Shown in pieces: positions 34,485-43,516 of a DNA stretch of 64,000 bases. Origin of the DNA: Pandoraea communis (GTDB lineage: Bacteria > Pseudomonadota > Gammaproteobacteria > Burkholderiales > Burkholderiaceae); contig NZ_CABPSJ010000001.1 in NCBI RefSeq assembly GCF_902459745.1, positions 682,001-746,000 on the forward strand, read 5' to 3'. The position numbers and the translations under genes are program-made. The notes beneath the pieces were generated by a model, which did no database searches, was not told the origin of the DNA, and worked only from the letters and a program-made list of their open reading frames with translations. How positions within the stretch are numbered: the first letter of the stretch is position 1; each line of letters opens with the position of its first letter.

Positions 34485-35839
34485 CGGCGGCGCGTTTCCT
34501 GCGCGTCCTCCGCAGCACGGCGACCGGCCCCGAGCGACTTGCGCCATGCCGGCAGGTCGGCAAGCCGCATGCCTTCCGGCACGGCGCCATGCTTGCCGTG
34601 CCCGACGCGCTGTGCACGATAGATCCCCGTATGCCCGGAACACAGATACGCCAGCACGCACGCGATCGCCGCGTAGCCTCCGATCTGCGGGCCGAAGATC
34701 TCGATGGCCATCAACGTCGACGCAATGGGCGTGTTGGCAGCCCCGGCGAATACCGCGACAAAGCCGATGCCCGCGAGCACGGCTGCGGGCAACGTCAGCA
34801 CATGCGAGAGTGCGTTGCCCAGCGTCGCGCCGATGTAGAACAACGGCGTCACCTCCCCGCCCTTGAACCCCGAGCCCAGTGTGACCACCGTGAAGAGCGC
34901 CTTGCCGAGGAAGTCGTACCAGGGCAGCGTGGTATGAAACGCGTCGACGATGGTCGGAATACCGAGACCGAGGTACTGCGGCGTGCCCAACGCCGTGGCG
35001 GCGGCCGCAACCAGCACGCCCCCGGCTACGGGCCGCAGCGGGGCATAGGCGATGCGCCGTTTCATGAAGGCAGACGTCGCGTGCGTCGCCTGCGCGAAGG
35101 CCATGCCTGTCAGTCCGCAAAGCACCCCGGCGACGGCGGCACTGAACGCGCCCGAGAGCGACATCGACGCGGTAAATAAGCCAGGTGCGATCGTGTACGC
35201 GGTGTGATGCACTCCCCAGGCACGCGTAACGGCGTCGCCAACCAGCGCCGCAACGAGACACGGCAACAGGGCGTCATAGCGCAAGCGCCCGATGGCGAGC
35301 ACTTCCAGACCGAAGACAGCCCCCGCGAGCGGCGTGCCGAACACCGATGCGAACCCTGCCGCGATACCCGACATCAGCAGCACACGACGCTGTTCGCCGG
35401 ACAGCCGGAAGACGTGGGTGAGTTGATCGGCCAGGGCGCCGCCCATCTGCACGGCGGTGCCTTCCCGCCCGGCGGACCCGCCAAACAGATGCGTGACGAC
35501 GGTGCCAACGAGCACGAGCGGCGCCATGCGTAACGGCACGACGCGTTGCGGATCGTGAATCTCGTCGATCAGCAGATTGTTACCGGCTTCCACACTGGCA
35601 CCGAGGCGCAGGTAGATCCAGCCGACCGCGAAGCCGGCCACCGGGAGCAGCCACAGCAGCCACGGGTGAATCAGCCGGGTATCGGTCGCGAGATCGAGCG
35701 CAACAAGAAATAGCGCCGAGGCGCTGCCGGCCATCACACCGACGAGCGCGGCGAGCGCACTGACATGGGCGGCACGCGGCAGTACACCGAACAGGTCACG
35801 CAACGGGGAATCGTGAAACATCTTCATGGACTCAAACAT
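34481..35839 (-). CDS. eriC: Fluoride-exporting CLC antiporter (CLC-F / EriC-F type)
   Basis: A 452-residue CLC-family membrane protein. Sequences typical of the fluoride clade are GNNLLIDEIHDP, the gating-Glu loop GSAGREGTAVQMGG and GFKGGEVTPLFYIGATLGNAL. It exchanges F- for H+, clearing cytoplasmic fluoride. A fluoride riboswitch lies directly upstream (35955-36028), which fixes the substrate. A longer frame to 36019 would overlap the riboswitch and is rejected. ATGs at 35839, 35827 and 35821 are all possible; none has a strong ribosome site. Confidence 0.9.
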   Translation of the reverse strand: MFESMKMFHDSPLRDLFGVLPRAAHVSALAALVGVMAGSASALFLVALDLATDTRLIHPWLLWLLPVAGFAVGWIYLRLGASVEAGNNLLIDEIHDPQRVVPLRMAPLVLVGTVVTHLFGGSAGREGTAVQMGGALADQLTHVFRLSGEQRRVLLMSGIAAGFASVFGTPLAGAVFGLEVLAIGRLRYDALLPCLVAALVGDAVTRAWGVHHTAYTIAPGLFTASMSLSGAFSAAVAGVLCGLTGMAFAQATHATSAFMKRRIAYAPLRPVAGGVLVAAAATALGTPQYLGLGIPTIVDAFHTTLPWYDFLGKALFTVVTLGSGFKGGEVTPLFYIGATLGNALSHVLTLPAAVLAGIGFVAVFAGAANTPIASTLMAIEIFGPQIGGYAAIACVLAYLCSGHTGIYRAQRVGHGKHGAVPEGMRLADLPAWRKSLGAGRRAAEDAQETRRR

Positions 35840-35954
35840 CGGGACGAACGACGTCGTCGACAAATTGCCTGAACACTGCCGGAAGGGAATCGGGATTCGA
35901 AGGGAACGAGAGAAACGCTCGTACGCATAGCCCGCAACCTCCCGGCAAGCCAGG

Positions 35955-36028
35955 ATCTTGCAGGCATCATCAGCCCCGGGGAGGGGCGGTTTGCGAAACG
36001 AACGCCGGAGGTATGCCATCTCCGTGAA
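35955..36028 (-). ncRNA. Fluoride riboswitch (crcB motif)
   Basis: On the minus strand the RNA begins with a GGAGATGGCATACCTCC hairpin (36023-36007), then AACCGCC, and closes with GGCTGATGATGCCTGC near 35977-35962. GGCAT in the first hairpin can pair with ATGCC in the last to form the class's pseudoknot. These elements match the known fluoride riboswitch of Pseudomonas eriC leaders. A GCAAG/CTTGC hairpin follows as part of the possible expression platform. The downstream gene is the CLC-F exporter. Confidence 0.92.
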
Positions 36029-36037
36029 GCAGCCCTC

Positions 36038-36066
36038 ATGCTATCAGGAAGCACGCGCACTCACAA
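36038..36066 (-). promoter_or_regulatory. Promoter of the fluoride riboswitch-eriC unit
   Basis: Read on the minus strand: TTGTGA (36066-36061), 17 bases, TAGCAT (36043-36038). The start would be near 36031, just before the aptamer. Confidence 0.55.
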
Positions 36067-36166
36067 TGCGTGACATTTTTACGCCGGAATACCGAACCGG
36101 ATCGGCGCGTCGTCAAGCGCAACACCGGACTCGGCGTCGACCCCGAAACCAAACCCTCTCCATACG

Positions 36167-36205
36167 AAAAACGGCGGGCGCGATGCCATGCATCGCGACC
36201 CGCCG
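36167..36205 (-). terminator. Terminator of catalase
   Basis: Minus-strand CGGCGGG-T-CGCGATGC pairs with GCATCGCG-CCCGCCG around a short loop, followed by a run of T. Confidence 0.9.
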
Positions 36206-36230
36206 CAGTCGATACCGTGGCGAAAAAAGC

Positions 36231-37700
36231 CTACTTCCTGGCGCGCTTCACCGCCTGCTCGATGCGCGCACCGACGTCCTTGTCGATCTGCTTCCAGTAG
36301 TCGAAGGCCCGCTCGAGCACCGGGCTACGCACCCCGGCCAGCAACGCGCCCGACACGGTCTCGACCAGACGCGTGCGCGCCGCATCGTCGAATACGTGAC
36401 GTACCAGATTTCCCGGTTGCGAGAAGTCGTCGTCCTCCTTGTGCAGCGTGTAGGCACTGCGCACCATGGCGCCGTCCGACTCCCAGCCGTCCTCCGCCGG
36501 GCCAGTCTGATCGGCATACGGACGGCCGCCGCTGTTCGGCACGTAAGTCGGTGCATTGCCGCTGTGCTCGAACGCCATGTGACCATCGAACATATACGAC
36601 TGCACCGGCACCTTCGGGCGATTGACCGGCAGTTGATGGAAGTTTGTCCCGATGCGATTGCGCTGCGCGTCGTTGTACGCGAAGGCGCGTCCGAGCAGCA
36701 TCTTGTCGGGCGACAGGCCGATGCCCGGCACGGTATTGCCCGGCGAGAACGCTGCCTGCTCGATCTGCGCGAAGAAGTTCTCCGGATTGCGGTTGAGCGT
36801 CATCTTGCCCACCTTGATCAGCGGATAGTCCTTGTGCGACCACGTCTTCGTCAGGTCGAACGGATTGAAGCGATACTGCTTCGCGTCGGCATACGGCATG
36901 ACCTGCACCCGCAAAATCCAGCTAGGATGCTCACCGCGCACGATGGCGTCGAACAGATCCCGGCGATGGAAGTCGGCGTCCTGACCGGACATCGTTGCCG
37001 CTTCGGCGTTCGAGAAGAACTCCATGCCCTGCTCGGTATGGAAGTGATACTTCACCCAGAATTTCTCGCCGCTCGCATTGATCCACAGATAAGTATGCGA
37101 ACCATAGCCGTTCATATGACGCCAGGTACGCGGCAAGCCACGGTCGCCCATCAGATACGTCACCTGATGCGCCGACTCCGGATTGTTCGTCCAGAAGTCC
37201 CATTGCATGTGGTTGTCGCGCAGCCCCGAGTCCGGCAAACGTTTTTGACTGCGGATGAAGTGCGGAAACTTCATCGGGTCGCGCACGAAGAAAACCGGTG
37301 TGTTGTTGCCGACGAGATCGTAATTGCCTTCGTCGGTATAGAACTTGAGGGAGAAGCCGCGCACGTCGCGCCAGGTATCGGGGCTGCCGGATTCGCCCGC
37401 GACCGTGGAAAAGCGCGCGAGCATTTCCACCTTGGCGCCCTTCCTGAATAGCGAGGCCTTGGTATATCGGCTGACATCTTCGGTGGTTTCGAATACGCCG
37501 AAAGCGCCAGCGCCTTTCGCATGGGGCTGACGCTCGGGCACCTTCTCCCGATTGAAGTGCGCCATTTGCTCGATGAAGTGAACGTCGTGAAGCAGCAGCG
37601 GGCCGTCCGCCCCGACCGATAATGTATTTCGGTCGCTTGCCGCCGGCGCACCGGCGCCTGTCGTTGATCCGGTGTCCGAACTATCTTTCTCTTTGCTCAT
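36231..37700 (-). CDS. Monofunctional haem catalase (small-subunit type)
   Basis: A 489-residue catalase that converts hydrogen peroxide to water and oxygen. The distal His is in [13 protein letters not shown]; the active-site Asn is in [11 protein letters not shown]; the proximal haem Tyr is in [12 protein letters not shown]. The length and absence of a C-terminal flavodoxin-like domain place it in the small-subunit group. No signal peptide is present, so it is cytoplasmic. GGAGG five bases before the ATG confirms the start. It is monocistronic. I could not identify an OxyR site upstream. Confidence 0.93.
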   Translation of the reverse strand: MSKEKDSSDTGSTTGAGAPAASDRNTLSVGADGPLLLHDVHFIEQMAHFNREKVPERQPHAKGAGAFGVFETTEDVSRYTKASLFRKGAKVEMLARFSTVAGESGSPDTWRDVRGFSLKFYTDEGNYDLVGNNTPVFFVRDPMKFPHFIRSQKRLPDSGLRDNHMQWDFWTNNPESAHQVTYLMGDRGLPRTWRHMNGYGSHTYLWINASGEKFWVKYHFHTEQGMEFFSNAEAATMSGQDADFHRRDLFDAIVRGEHPSWILRVQVMPYADAKQYRFNPFDLTKTWSHKDYPLIKVGKMTLNRNPENFFAQIEQAAFSPGNTVPGIGLSPDKMLLGRAFAYNDAQRNRIGTNFHQLPVNRPKVPVQSYMFDGHMAFEHSGNAPTYVPNSGGRPYADQTGPAEDGWESDGAMVRSAYTLHKEDDDFSQPGNLVRHVFDDAARTRLVETVSGALLAGVRSPVLERAFDYWKQIDKDVGARIEQAVKRARK

Positions 37701-37848
37701 ACTTACCTCCGATGTGAAGGTGGGTGGGGGGAGGGAGAGAATTCAAGTCAGTAATGTCGCAAGTCGCTCAAAGCATAATACAAGACTGCGACACACACCC
37801 TTCGACGTTCGGCGCGTTGAAGCGCCGAAGCAGGCGGCAAACATGATC

Positions 37849-39009
37849 TCAGGCGGCTAATGCCCGGCACTGACAGACAGCGCGTTCGAAGCAGGCAATC
37901 GCGAAGTCGACGCAAGCCTCGTCGGTAAAGCGACCGAGGCTCACGCGCACGGTGCGGCTCGCCGCTTCACCGTCGAGTCCGATGGCACTCAGCACATGCG
38001 AAGGCTGCCCCGAGGCCGAGTTGCAAGCCGATGTCGACGACACGGCGAGATTGCCGTTGAGCATGAACGTGTAGAAGCCGGGATGCCGGACGGTCAGGCT
38101 CAGCGTATGCGGAATGCGTTGCGCATCGGCCGCATTGTGCACCACACCGTCGAGTGCCAGCACGCCGTCGAGCAGGCGGCGGCTCAGTTGGGCAATGCGG
38201 GCGTTATCGGTCGTCATGGCCTGCATGGCCAACTCGCATGCCGTCCCCATGCCAACGATCTGATGCGTTGCCAGCGTGCCGGAGCGCAAGCCGCGTTCAT
38301 GACCGCCGCCGTGCATTTGAGGCGCGATGCGCGGCATGACGTCCTTGCTCACGTACAGCGCGCCGATCCCCTTCGGCCCGTACACCTTGTGTGCCGACAT
38401 CGAGAGCAGATCGATGCCCATGGCCTTCACGTCAATGGGCGTCTTGCCCAGCGCCTGTGCGGCATCGACATGCAGCAGCGCCCCTGCCGCGTGCACGACC
38501 CTGGAAATGGCCGCGACGTCGGTCAGCGTGCCGAGTTCGTTATTGACCAGCATGAGCGACACCAGTCCCGTATCGGGACGCAAGGCCGCCGCCACCGCGT
38601 TGGCCGTGATCTCGCCGGTGATCGAGGGCGTCACATACGTGACCGGCACGCCGCGCTTTTCCAGATACGCCATCGTATCGAGAATCGCCTTGTGCTCGAG
38701 CACGCTCGTCATCATGTGCGCACGCGCCTGCCCCATCTCTGCATAGCCCTTGAGCGCCAGATTGTTCGATTCAGTGGCGCCGGACGTCCACACGATCTCC
38801 GCCGCGTCGGCACCGATGAGGGCCGCGACCTGCGCGCGCGAGCGCTCCACGAGACGGCGCGCGCTCACGCCCGCCGCATGCGAACTCGACGCGGGATTGC
38901 CAAAGACGCCATCCACGCCGAGACAGTCGGACATCGCAGCAATCACAGCGGCGTCGGCGGGCGTGGTGGCTGCATAGTCGAAGTAATGGAGTGTTTCTCT
39001 CTCGCGCAT
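37849..39009 (-). CDS. Cysteine desulfurase (IscS/NifS family)
   Basis: A 386-residue PLP enzyme of the class V aminotransferase fold. YFDYAATTPADAAV opens it; the PLP Lys is in SMSAHKVYGPKGIGALY; the active-site Cys is in SSTSACNSASGQPSHVL near the end. It would take sulfur from cysteine for Fe-S, thio-tRNA or selenium metabolism. No isc or suf partner is adjacent, so it is a paralogue outside the main operon. The ATG at 39009 has only a weak ribosome site. Confidence 0.88.
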   Translation of the reverse strand: MRERETLHYFDYAATTPADAAVIAAMSDCLGVDGVFGNPASSSHAAGVSARRLVERSRAQVAALIGADAAEIVWTSGATESNNLALKGYAEMGQARAHMMTSVLEHKAILDTMAYLEKRGVPVTYVTPSITGEITANAVAAALRPDTGLVSLMLVNNELGTLTDVAAISRVVHAAGALLHVDAAQALGKTPIDVKAMGIDLLSMSAHKVYGPKGIGALYVSKDVMPRIAPQMHGGGHERGLRSGTLATHQIVGMGTACELAMQAMTTDNARIAQLSRRLLDGVLALDGVVHNAADAQRIPHTLSLTVRHPGFYTFMLNGNLAVSSTSACNSASGQPSHVLSAIGLDGEAASRTVRVSLGRFTDEACVDFAIACFERAVCQCRALAA

Positions 39010-39239
39010 GATCGGCCCCGGATAAATAAGTGCGTCGATCCTACGCGGCAGAAGTGAGAAAAGGCTTGCCGAATCACCCGCCCATGGCGGGTTTTATGGA
39101 AAATTCATCCCAACATTCGAAATAATCGGGAAATTTTTTCCATGTGTAATCAAACACCCTCACCGGCCGGGAATCGCACGGTGACTTCGCGCCCGCCGCC
39201 GGTCGCGCCGGCAAGCGACACGGCGGCGCGCTTCTTGCC

Positions 39240-40337
39240 TCAGGAGAGGGATTCGATACGCGTCGAATGGGCGTAGGCCTGACCGAATCGATTGGCCAGG
39301 AAGTCCGGCAAGGCAATCTGCTCCTGCCGTATGAAGCCGCGTTGCGGTAATTGGCCCGCGAAGAACATATCGACCGCCGCACAGATCGCCGATGCCGTGG
39401 TGATCTGAATCGCGCTGGCGCTGTGCCCGTTATTGCGCTCCGCGAAGATCTTCCGCGCGAAGACTTCCTGCGTGAGCACCCCGCTGCGCAGACCGCTCAC
39501 GACCACGAAGATGAGCACCACGTCCTGCAAGGTGCTCGGTACGGCGCGCTTGAGCATCGTCTTGAGCGTCTCCTGATCGTCTTTCAAACGCAGTTCGTTC
39601 AACAACACCTTCATCAACGCCCCATGGCCCGGATAGCGCACCGACTTGTAGTCGAGATCGCGCACGTGCCCACTGAGGGTTTCGCACAGCGTGCCCAGCC
39701 CGCCTGAGGTGTTGAACGCTTCGTACTCCACGCCATCGAGCGAGAAGTGTTCCAGATCCTCCAGCGGCTGTACGGTCAGCCTGACGCCGTCGCGAATCGC
39801 CTCGCACGGCTGGCAATACTCGTTGATCAGCCCGTCGACGCTCCACGTCAGGTTGTATTTCAGCGAGTTGGTGGGAAACGCCGGCAACGCGCCGACGCGC
39901 ATCTTCACGGAGTCGACCTGATCGAACGCTGCCGCCAGGTGATGCGCCGCGATAGCGATGAAACCCGGCGCCAGACCGCACTGAGGCATCAGTGCGGTCG
40001 ATGCCCCTTCGGCGAGTTGCTGGATGGCATGGGTCGCGGCTACGTCTTCGGTCAGGTCGAAGTAGTGACAGCCAGCCGCCACAGCGGCCGTCGCAGCACT
40101 CGTCGCCATCGTGTAGGGCAGCGCATTGACGACGGCGTCGTGGCCCGATATGGCCTTCCGTAACGAGCCCGTATCGCTGCCGGTCAGTTCGACAAACGCA
40201 TCCGCATATTCATGGACCACCGCAGACGCCAGCGGGTTGCGGTCGAAAACCGTCACCCGGTAGTCGCCGCTGTCATGCAGCAGGCGCGCAATGGTCTGGC
40301 CGATATGTCCTGCGCCAAGTAAAGCGATCTTTTTCAT
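39240..40337 (-). CDS. Saccharopine dehydrogenase-like oxidoreductase
   Basis: A 365-residue protein with an N-terminal Rossmann domain (ALLGAGHIGQTIARLLHDSG) and a saccharopine-dehydrogenase C-terminal domain. It resembles lysine 6-dehydrogenase/LYS9-like enzymes acting on amino acids. MQCGLAPGF-type MPQCGLAPGF and YNLTWSVDGLINEY are family segments. The start at 40337 follows GGGGAA. No other lysine gene is adjacent, so the exact substrate is open. Confidence 0.82.
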   Translation of the reverse strand: MKKIALLGAGHIGQTIARLLHDSGDYRVTVFDRNPLASAVVHEYADAFVELTGSDTGSLRKAISGHDAVVNALPYTMATSAATAAVAAGCHYFDLTEDVAATHAIQQLAEGASTALMPQCGLAPGFIAIAAHHLAAAFDQVDSVKMRVGALPAFPTNSLKYNLTWSVDGLINEYCQPCEAIRDGVRLTVQPLEDLEHFSLDGVEYEAFNTSGGLGTLCETLSGHVRDLDYKSVRYPGHGALMKVLLNELRLKDDQETLKTMLKRAVPSTLQDVVLIFVVVSGLRSGVLTQEVFARKIFAERNNGHSASAIQITTASAICAAVDMFFAGQLPQRGFIRQEQIALPDFLANRFGQAYAHSTRIESLS

Positions 40338-40689
40338 GTTTTTTCCCCGGATCAAGACGTCGAACAAGAGGGCTCGCATCACGCCGGCGTCATTCTCCCG
40401 GCATATTCGTGCAAGCACCACGACATCAATTCTAGGGAGGGTTCCCGATGAAATGTAGCGTCAATTCGTCGTAAAAACGTATTCTTTCGTCGAAATGACG
40501 ATTTCCATGACGAATCATATGAACAGCGGCATGACTCGGCCAAGTACAGGAGCGCCAACGATGGGTGAGGGCTCACCGGCAGGGACACTCCCCAAAGCTG
40601 TCGTCAATGAGGAACGTTCGCCAGCGTCGAAGGCACTAACGCGCTCCGCCCGGCACGAGATTCGGTGCTGGTCTCATGAAGGAGCCCCG
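40338..40689. other. Divergent intergenic region before nuoA copy
   Basis: A 352-base stretch. It holds a TTTCG-T-CGAAA palindrome (40485-40495) and, on the minus strand, a TAGAAT -10-like element (40434-40429) without a good -35. A long in-frame extension of the nuoA frame crosses 40495-40689, but it has no ribosome site. Confidence 0.45.
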
Positions 40690-41049
40690 GTGCAACTCTC
40701 CGAATACTTCCCCGTCCTGCTGTTTCTGGTTGTCGCTCTGCTCATCGGCGCGGGCCTTCTGGTGGTCGCAAAGCCGATTCGGCCACATCGTCCGGACGCG
40801 GAGAAAAATTCCCCGTACGAGTGCGGATTCAACGCTTTCGGCGACGCCCGCAAACAGTTCGACGTGCGCTACTACCGCGTCGCTATCTTTTTCATCGTGT
40901 TCGATATCGAATTGGCGTTCACCATTCCGTGGGCCGTAGCGATTCGAGACGTGGGCTGGCCCGGCTTCCTCGCCATGATGTTCTTCCTGTTCCTTCTCGC
41001 GGTCGGCTTCGCCTACGAATGGGGCAAGAAAGCGCTGGAGTGGGAGTAG
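40690..41049 (+). CDS. nuoA: NADH-quinone oxidoreductase subunit A (stand-alone copy)
   Basis: A 119-residue NuoA: three transmembrane segments (about 7-29, 62-82 and 90-110) and the conserved loop KNSPYECGFNAFGDARKQFDVRYY, with the ECG motif, plus FDIELAF. NuoA is a core membrane subunit of complex I. The GTG start at 40690 is chosen because AGGAG lies six bases upstream. No nuoB-N genes are nearby: the next gene is a LysR on the other strand. It must be a second copy or an orphan. Confidence 0.88.
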   Translation: MQLSEYFPVLLFLVVALLIGAGLLVVAKPIRPHRPDAEKNSPYECGFNAFGDARKQFDVRYYRVAIFFIVFDIELAFTIPWAVAIRDVGWPGFLAMMFFLFLLAVGFAYEWGKKALEWE

Positions 41050-41093
41050 GGGTGAGGGCAGAAGTCAAAACTGAACGCGAATATCCTCTCGTC

Positions 41094-42029
41094 CTACTCC
41101 TGAAGCAAGCGGTGCCGCTCGATATCGAAACGATGGCACTCCCGCTTGATCCAATCGGAAAAAATCGCGGTTCGGCGGTCGTGAGGGTCACGTGAAAGCA
41201 GCACGTATCTCGCAGGCGCTTTCACCGGCTTGCCCATGATCGCGACCAGACGGCCGCTTCGAATGTCGTCGTAGACAAGCGCCGTCCGTCCCATGGCAAC
41301 GCCCTGGTGACTGAGTGCCGCCGCCAGCGCAAGGCTCGACAAGTTGAACTGGGGGCCGTCGATATGGTGCGGCCCGTCGGGGCGATTCACCTGCATCCAC
41401 GTTCGCCACTCGACGAATTCGGCCGCGCCGACCCACGGCGATGCGTCGTGCAGGAACACCACGCCGTCCAGCGAGGTGCCGTCCGCGAGCCCCGGATGGG
41501 CCGCCAGATACTCCGGCGTGGCGACCGCCACCAGATATTCGTCGAGCAGCACGTCGGCCCGGACTTCCGAGTATGTCGTGGGGTCGTAGCGCACGGCCAC
41601 ATCGATGTCTTCCACTCGCATGGACTGCCGGTCCACGCTCTGAAATTCGGCCCGCAATCGCACGGAAACGTCCGGCTCCCGCCGGTGGAACTCCGTCAGG
41701 CGCGGCATCAGCCATTGCAGCGCAAAAGACGGCAGGCAACTCACCTGAAGCGGCGCATTCGATAGCCCAAGCCTCTGCAATGTCGCCTGTATGTCACCCA
41801 ACGCGCGCGTGGTGACCTCGAACAGCACCTCACCCTTGTCGGTGAGTTTCAGACTCCGCGCTTGCCGCACGAACAACCGATACCCAAGCCGCTCCTCCAA
41901 ATGCCGAATCTGTTGGCTGACGGCACTTTGCGTGAGATTCAGCGACCGCGACGCCTGCGTGAAACTCAGTAATCGCGCCGCCGCTTCGAAGCACCGCAGT
42001 GCCCCGAGCATGGATGAATCCAGTTGCAT
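41094..42029 (-). CDS. LysR-family regulator (GcvA/DsdC-like)
   Basis: A 311-residue LysR of the GcvA/AmpR subgroup, with ALRCFEAAARLLSFTQASRSL and NLTQSAVSQQIRHLEERLG in the HTH. An upstream in-frame ATG at 42056 would place the ATTAGC palindrome inside the coding region, so I prefer 42029. It is divergent from the D-serine dehydratase gene and probably activates it in response to the substrate. Confidence 0.85.
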   Translation of the reverse strand: MQLDSSMLGALRCFEAAARLLSFTQASRSLNLTQSAVSQQIRHLEERLGYRLFVRQARSLKLTDKGEVLFEVTTRALGDIQATLQRLGLSNAPLQVSCLPSFALQWLMPRLTEFHRREPDVSVRLRAEFQSVDRQSMRVEDIDVAVRYDPTTYSEVRADVLLDEYLVAVATPEYLAAHPGLADGTSLDGVVFLHDASPWVGAAEFVEWRTWMQVNRPDGPHHIDGPQFNLSSLALAAALSHQGVAMGRTALVYDDIRSGRLVAIMGKPVKAPARYVLLSRDPHDRRTAIFSDWIKRECHRFDIERHRLLQE

Positions 42030-42033
42030 ATGA

Positions 42034-42048
42034 ATTAGCCCAGCTAAT
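42034..42048. promoter_or_regulatory. LysR-type operator ATTAGC-CCA-GCTAAT
   Basis: A perfect 15-base palindrome containing a T-N11-A LysR box, with another CATTAG half-site nearby (42054-42059). It lies in the gap between the regulator and dsdA. Confidence 0.65.
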
Positions 42049-42128
42049 GCGTTCATTAGAATCCAGCGCTATTTTTACCCGAAACCAGACGCTAGCATCG
42101 TGTCGAGTATCAGCAAATTGTGAGCAAA

Positions 42129-43478
42129 ATGCCAATCATGTCTGCCCCCATCCAGTTCGGAACCCTATTAGCCAAGCTTCAAGCAAGGATTCCTTCACTC
42201 TGGTTGAACGACCGGCTCGGACAGCCGCTGCCCCCGACCGCCCCGTCGACGGCGCTGATCGAAGACGCTCACGCGCGCATGGCCCGCTGCGCGCCGCTTC
42301 TCGCCGAGCTTTTCCCCGAACTGAGCGACACCGGCGGACACATCGAGTCGGCGTTGATGCCCGCCGACAAACTGAAAGCCTCGCTGTCGTGCGGCAGTGC
42401 CGCCAGCGCGGGTGCATGGTTCCTCAAGCGGGACGATGCCTTGCCCGTGGCAGGTTCGATCAAGGCGCGTGGCGGGTTCCACGAAGTGCTGGCGGTCGCC
42501 GAGGAAATTGCGTTGACGCGCGGATTGATGTCGCCGGACGACGACCGCCGCCGTCTCAACACGCCGGAAGTGCGAGCCGTCTTCGCCGAATACACCGTTG
42601 CCGTGGGCAGCACGGGCAATCTCGGCCTGAGCATTGGCGTGATGGCGGCCGCGCTGGGATTCGACACTGTGGTCCACATGTCCGCCGATGCGAAAGCCTG
42701 GAAGAAAGACCGGCTGCGCAAACGGGGGGTCCGCGTGGTCGAGCACATCGGCGACTATGCGGAAGCCGTCGCCAGCGGTCGCGCTCAGGCGTTGGCACTA
42801 CCGCACAGCCACTTCGTCGACGACGAGCGCTCGGACCTGCTCTTCTTCGGCTACGCCGCGAGCGCACGCTACCTCGCCGCTCAATTGCAAGACGCGGGCA
42901 GGCCAGTCGATGCGCAGCACCCGCTGTTCGTCTACCTGCCGTGCGGTGTGGGCGGTGCGCCCGGCGGCATCACCTATGGGCTGAAGGCCCTGTTCGGCCC
43001 GCACGTTCACTGCTTCTTCGTCGAACCGATCGCGTCCCCCTGCATGCTGGTGCAACTGGCCTCGCACAGCGATACACCTGTCTCCGTCTACGACATCGGC
43101 CTCGACAACAAGACCGACGCCGATGGCTTGGCCGTGGGCGAAGCCTCCCATCTGGTGGCGCCGCTCATGGCATCGCAGCTCTCCGGCGTGTTCACCGTCT
43201 CGGATGTCGCGCTTTTCCTGAACCTTCGCGTACTGAAGTCCGGTCTGGGGGTGTTGGTCGAACCGTCTGCTGCGGCAGGTGTTAGCGGCCCGCAGTGGAT
43301 TAGCGATTCGCCAGAGGGCCAGGCCTACGTTCGACAGCACGGCCTGGACATGACTCGGGCGACCCACGTGATCTGGTCGACCGGTGGCTCGCTCGTGCCC
43401 CCCGAAGAACTCAAAGCATTTCACGACCATGCAGATGAACTGGCACGACGCGGGGAATCCGCCTTGCAGACCAGTTGA
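42129..43478 (+). CDS. dsdA: D-serine ammonia-lyase-like PLP enzyme
   Basis: A 449-residue PLP enzyme of the DsdA family. PLP Lys lies in LPVAGSIKARGGFHEVL; the glycine-rich phosphate cup is GSTGNLGLSIG; the end has IWSTGGSLVPPEEL. D-serine is the classic substrate (giving pyruvate and ammonia); other beta-hydroxy D-amino acids are possible. The GTG at 42120 and ATGs at 42129 and 42138 compete. It begins a cluster with an MFS transporter and an M81 peptidase under LysR control. Confidence 0.88.
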   Translation: MPIMSAPIQFGTLLAKLQARIPSLWLNDRLGQPLPPTAPSTALIEDAHARMARCAPLLAELFPELSDTGGHIESALMPADKLKASLSCGSAASAGAWFLKRDDALPVAGSIKARGGFHEVLAVAEEIALTRGLMSPDDDRRRLNTPEVRAVFAEYTVAVGSTGNLGLSIGVMAAALGFDTVVHMSADAKAWKKDRLRKRGVRVVEHIGDYAEAVASGRAQALALPHSHFVDDERSDLLFFGYAASARYLAAQLQDAGRPVDAQHPLFVYLPCGVGGAPGGITYGLKALFGPHVHCFFVEPIASPCMLVQLASHSDTPVSVYDIGLDNKTDADGLAVGEASHLVAPLMASQLSGVFTVSDVALFLNLRVLKSGLGVLVEPSAAAGVSGPQWISDSPEGQAYVRQHGLDMTRATHVIWSTGGSLVPPEELKAFHDHADELARRGESALQTS

Positions 43479-43516
43479 TTCCACGAACGTCCATACCCGC
43501 CGCGGGAGTTAGGCTC

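Noticed and set aside
35840-36019. N-terminal extension of the CLC gene
   Set aside because: It would overlap the fluoride riboswitch and its platform; CLC-F proteins do not have such an extension.
39076-39095. Hairpin ACCCGCC-CAT-GGCGGGT followed by T
   Set aside because: It points rightward on the plus strand where no gene ends, and the minus-strand side has no T-run; no role can be assigned.
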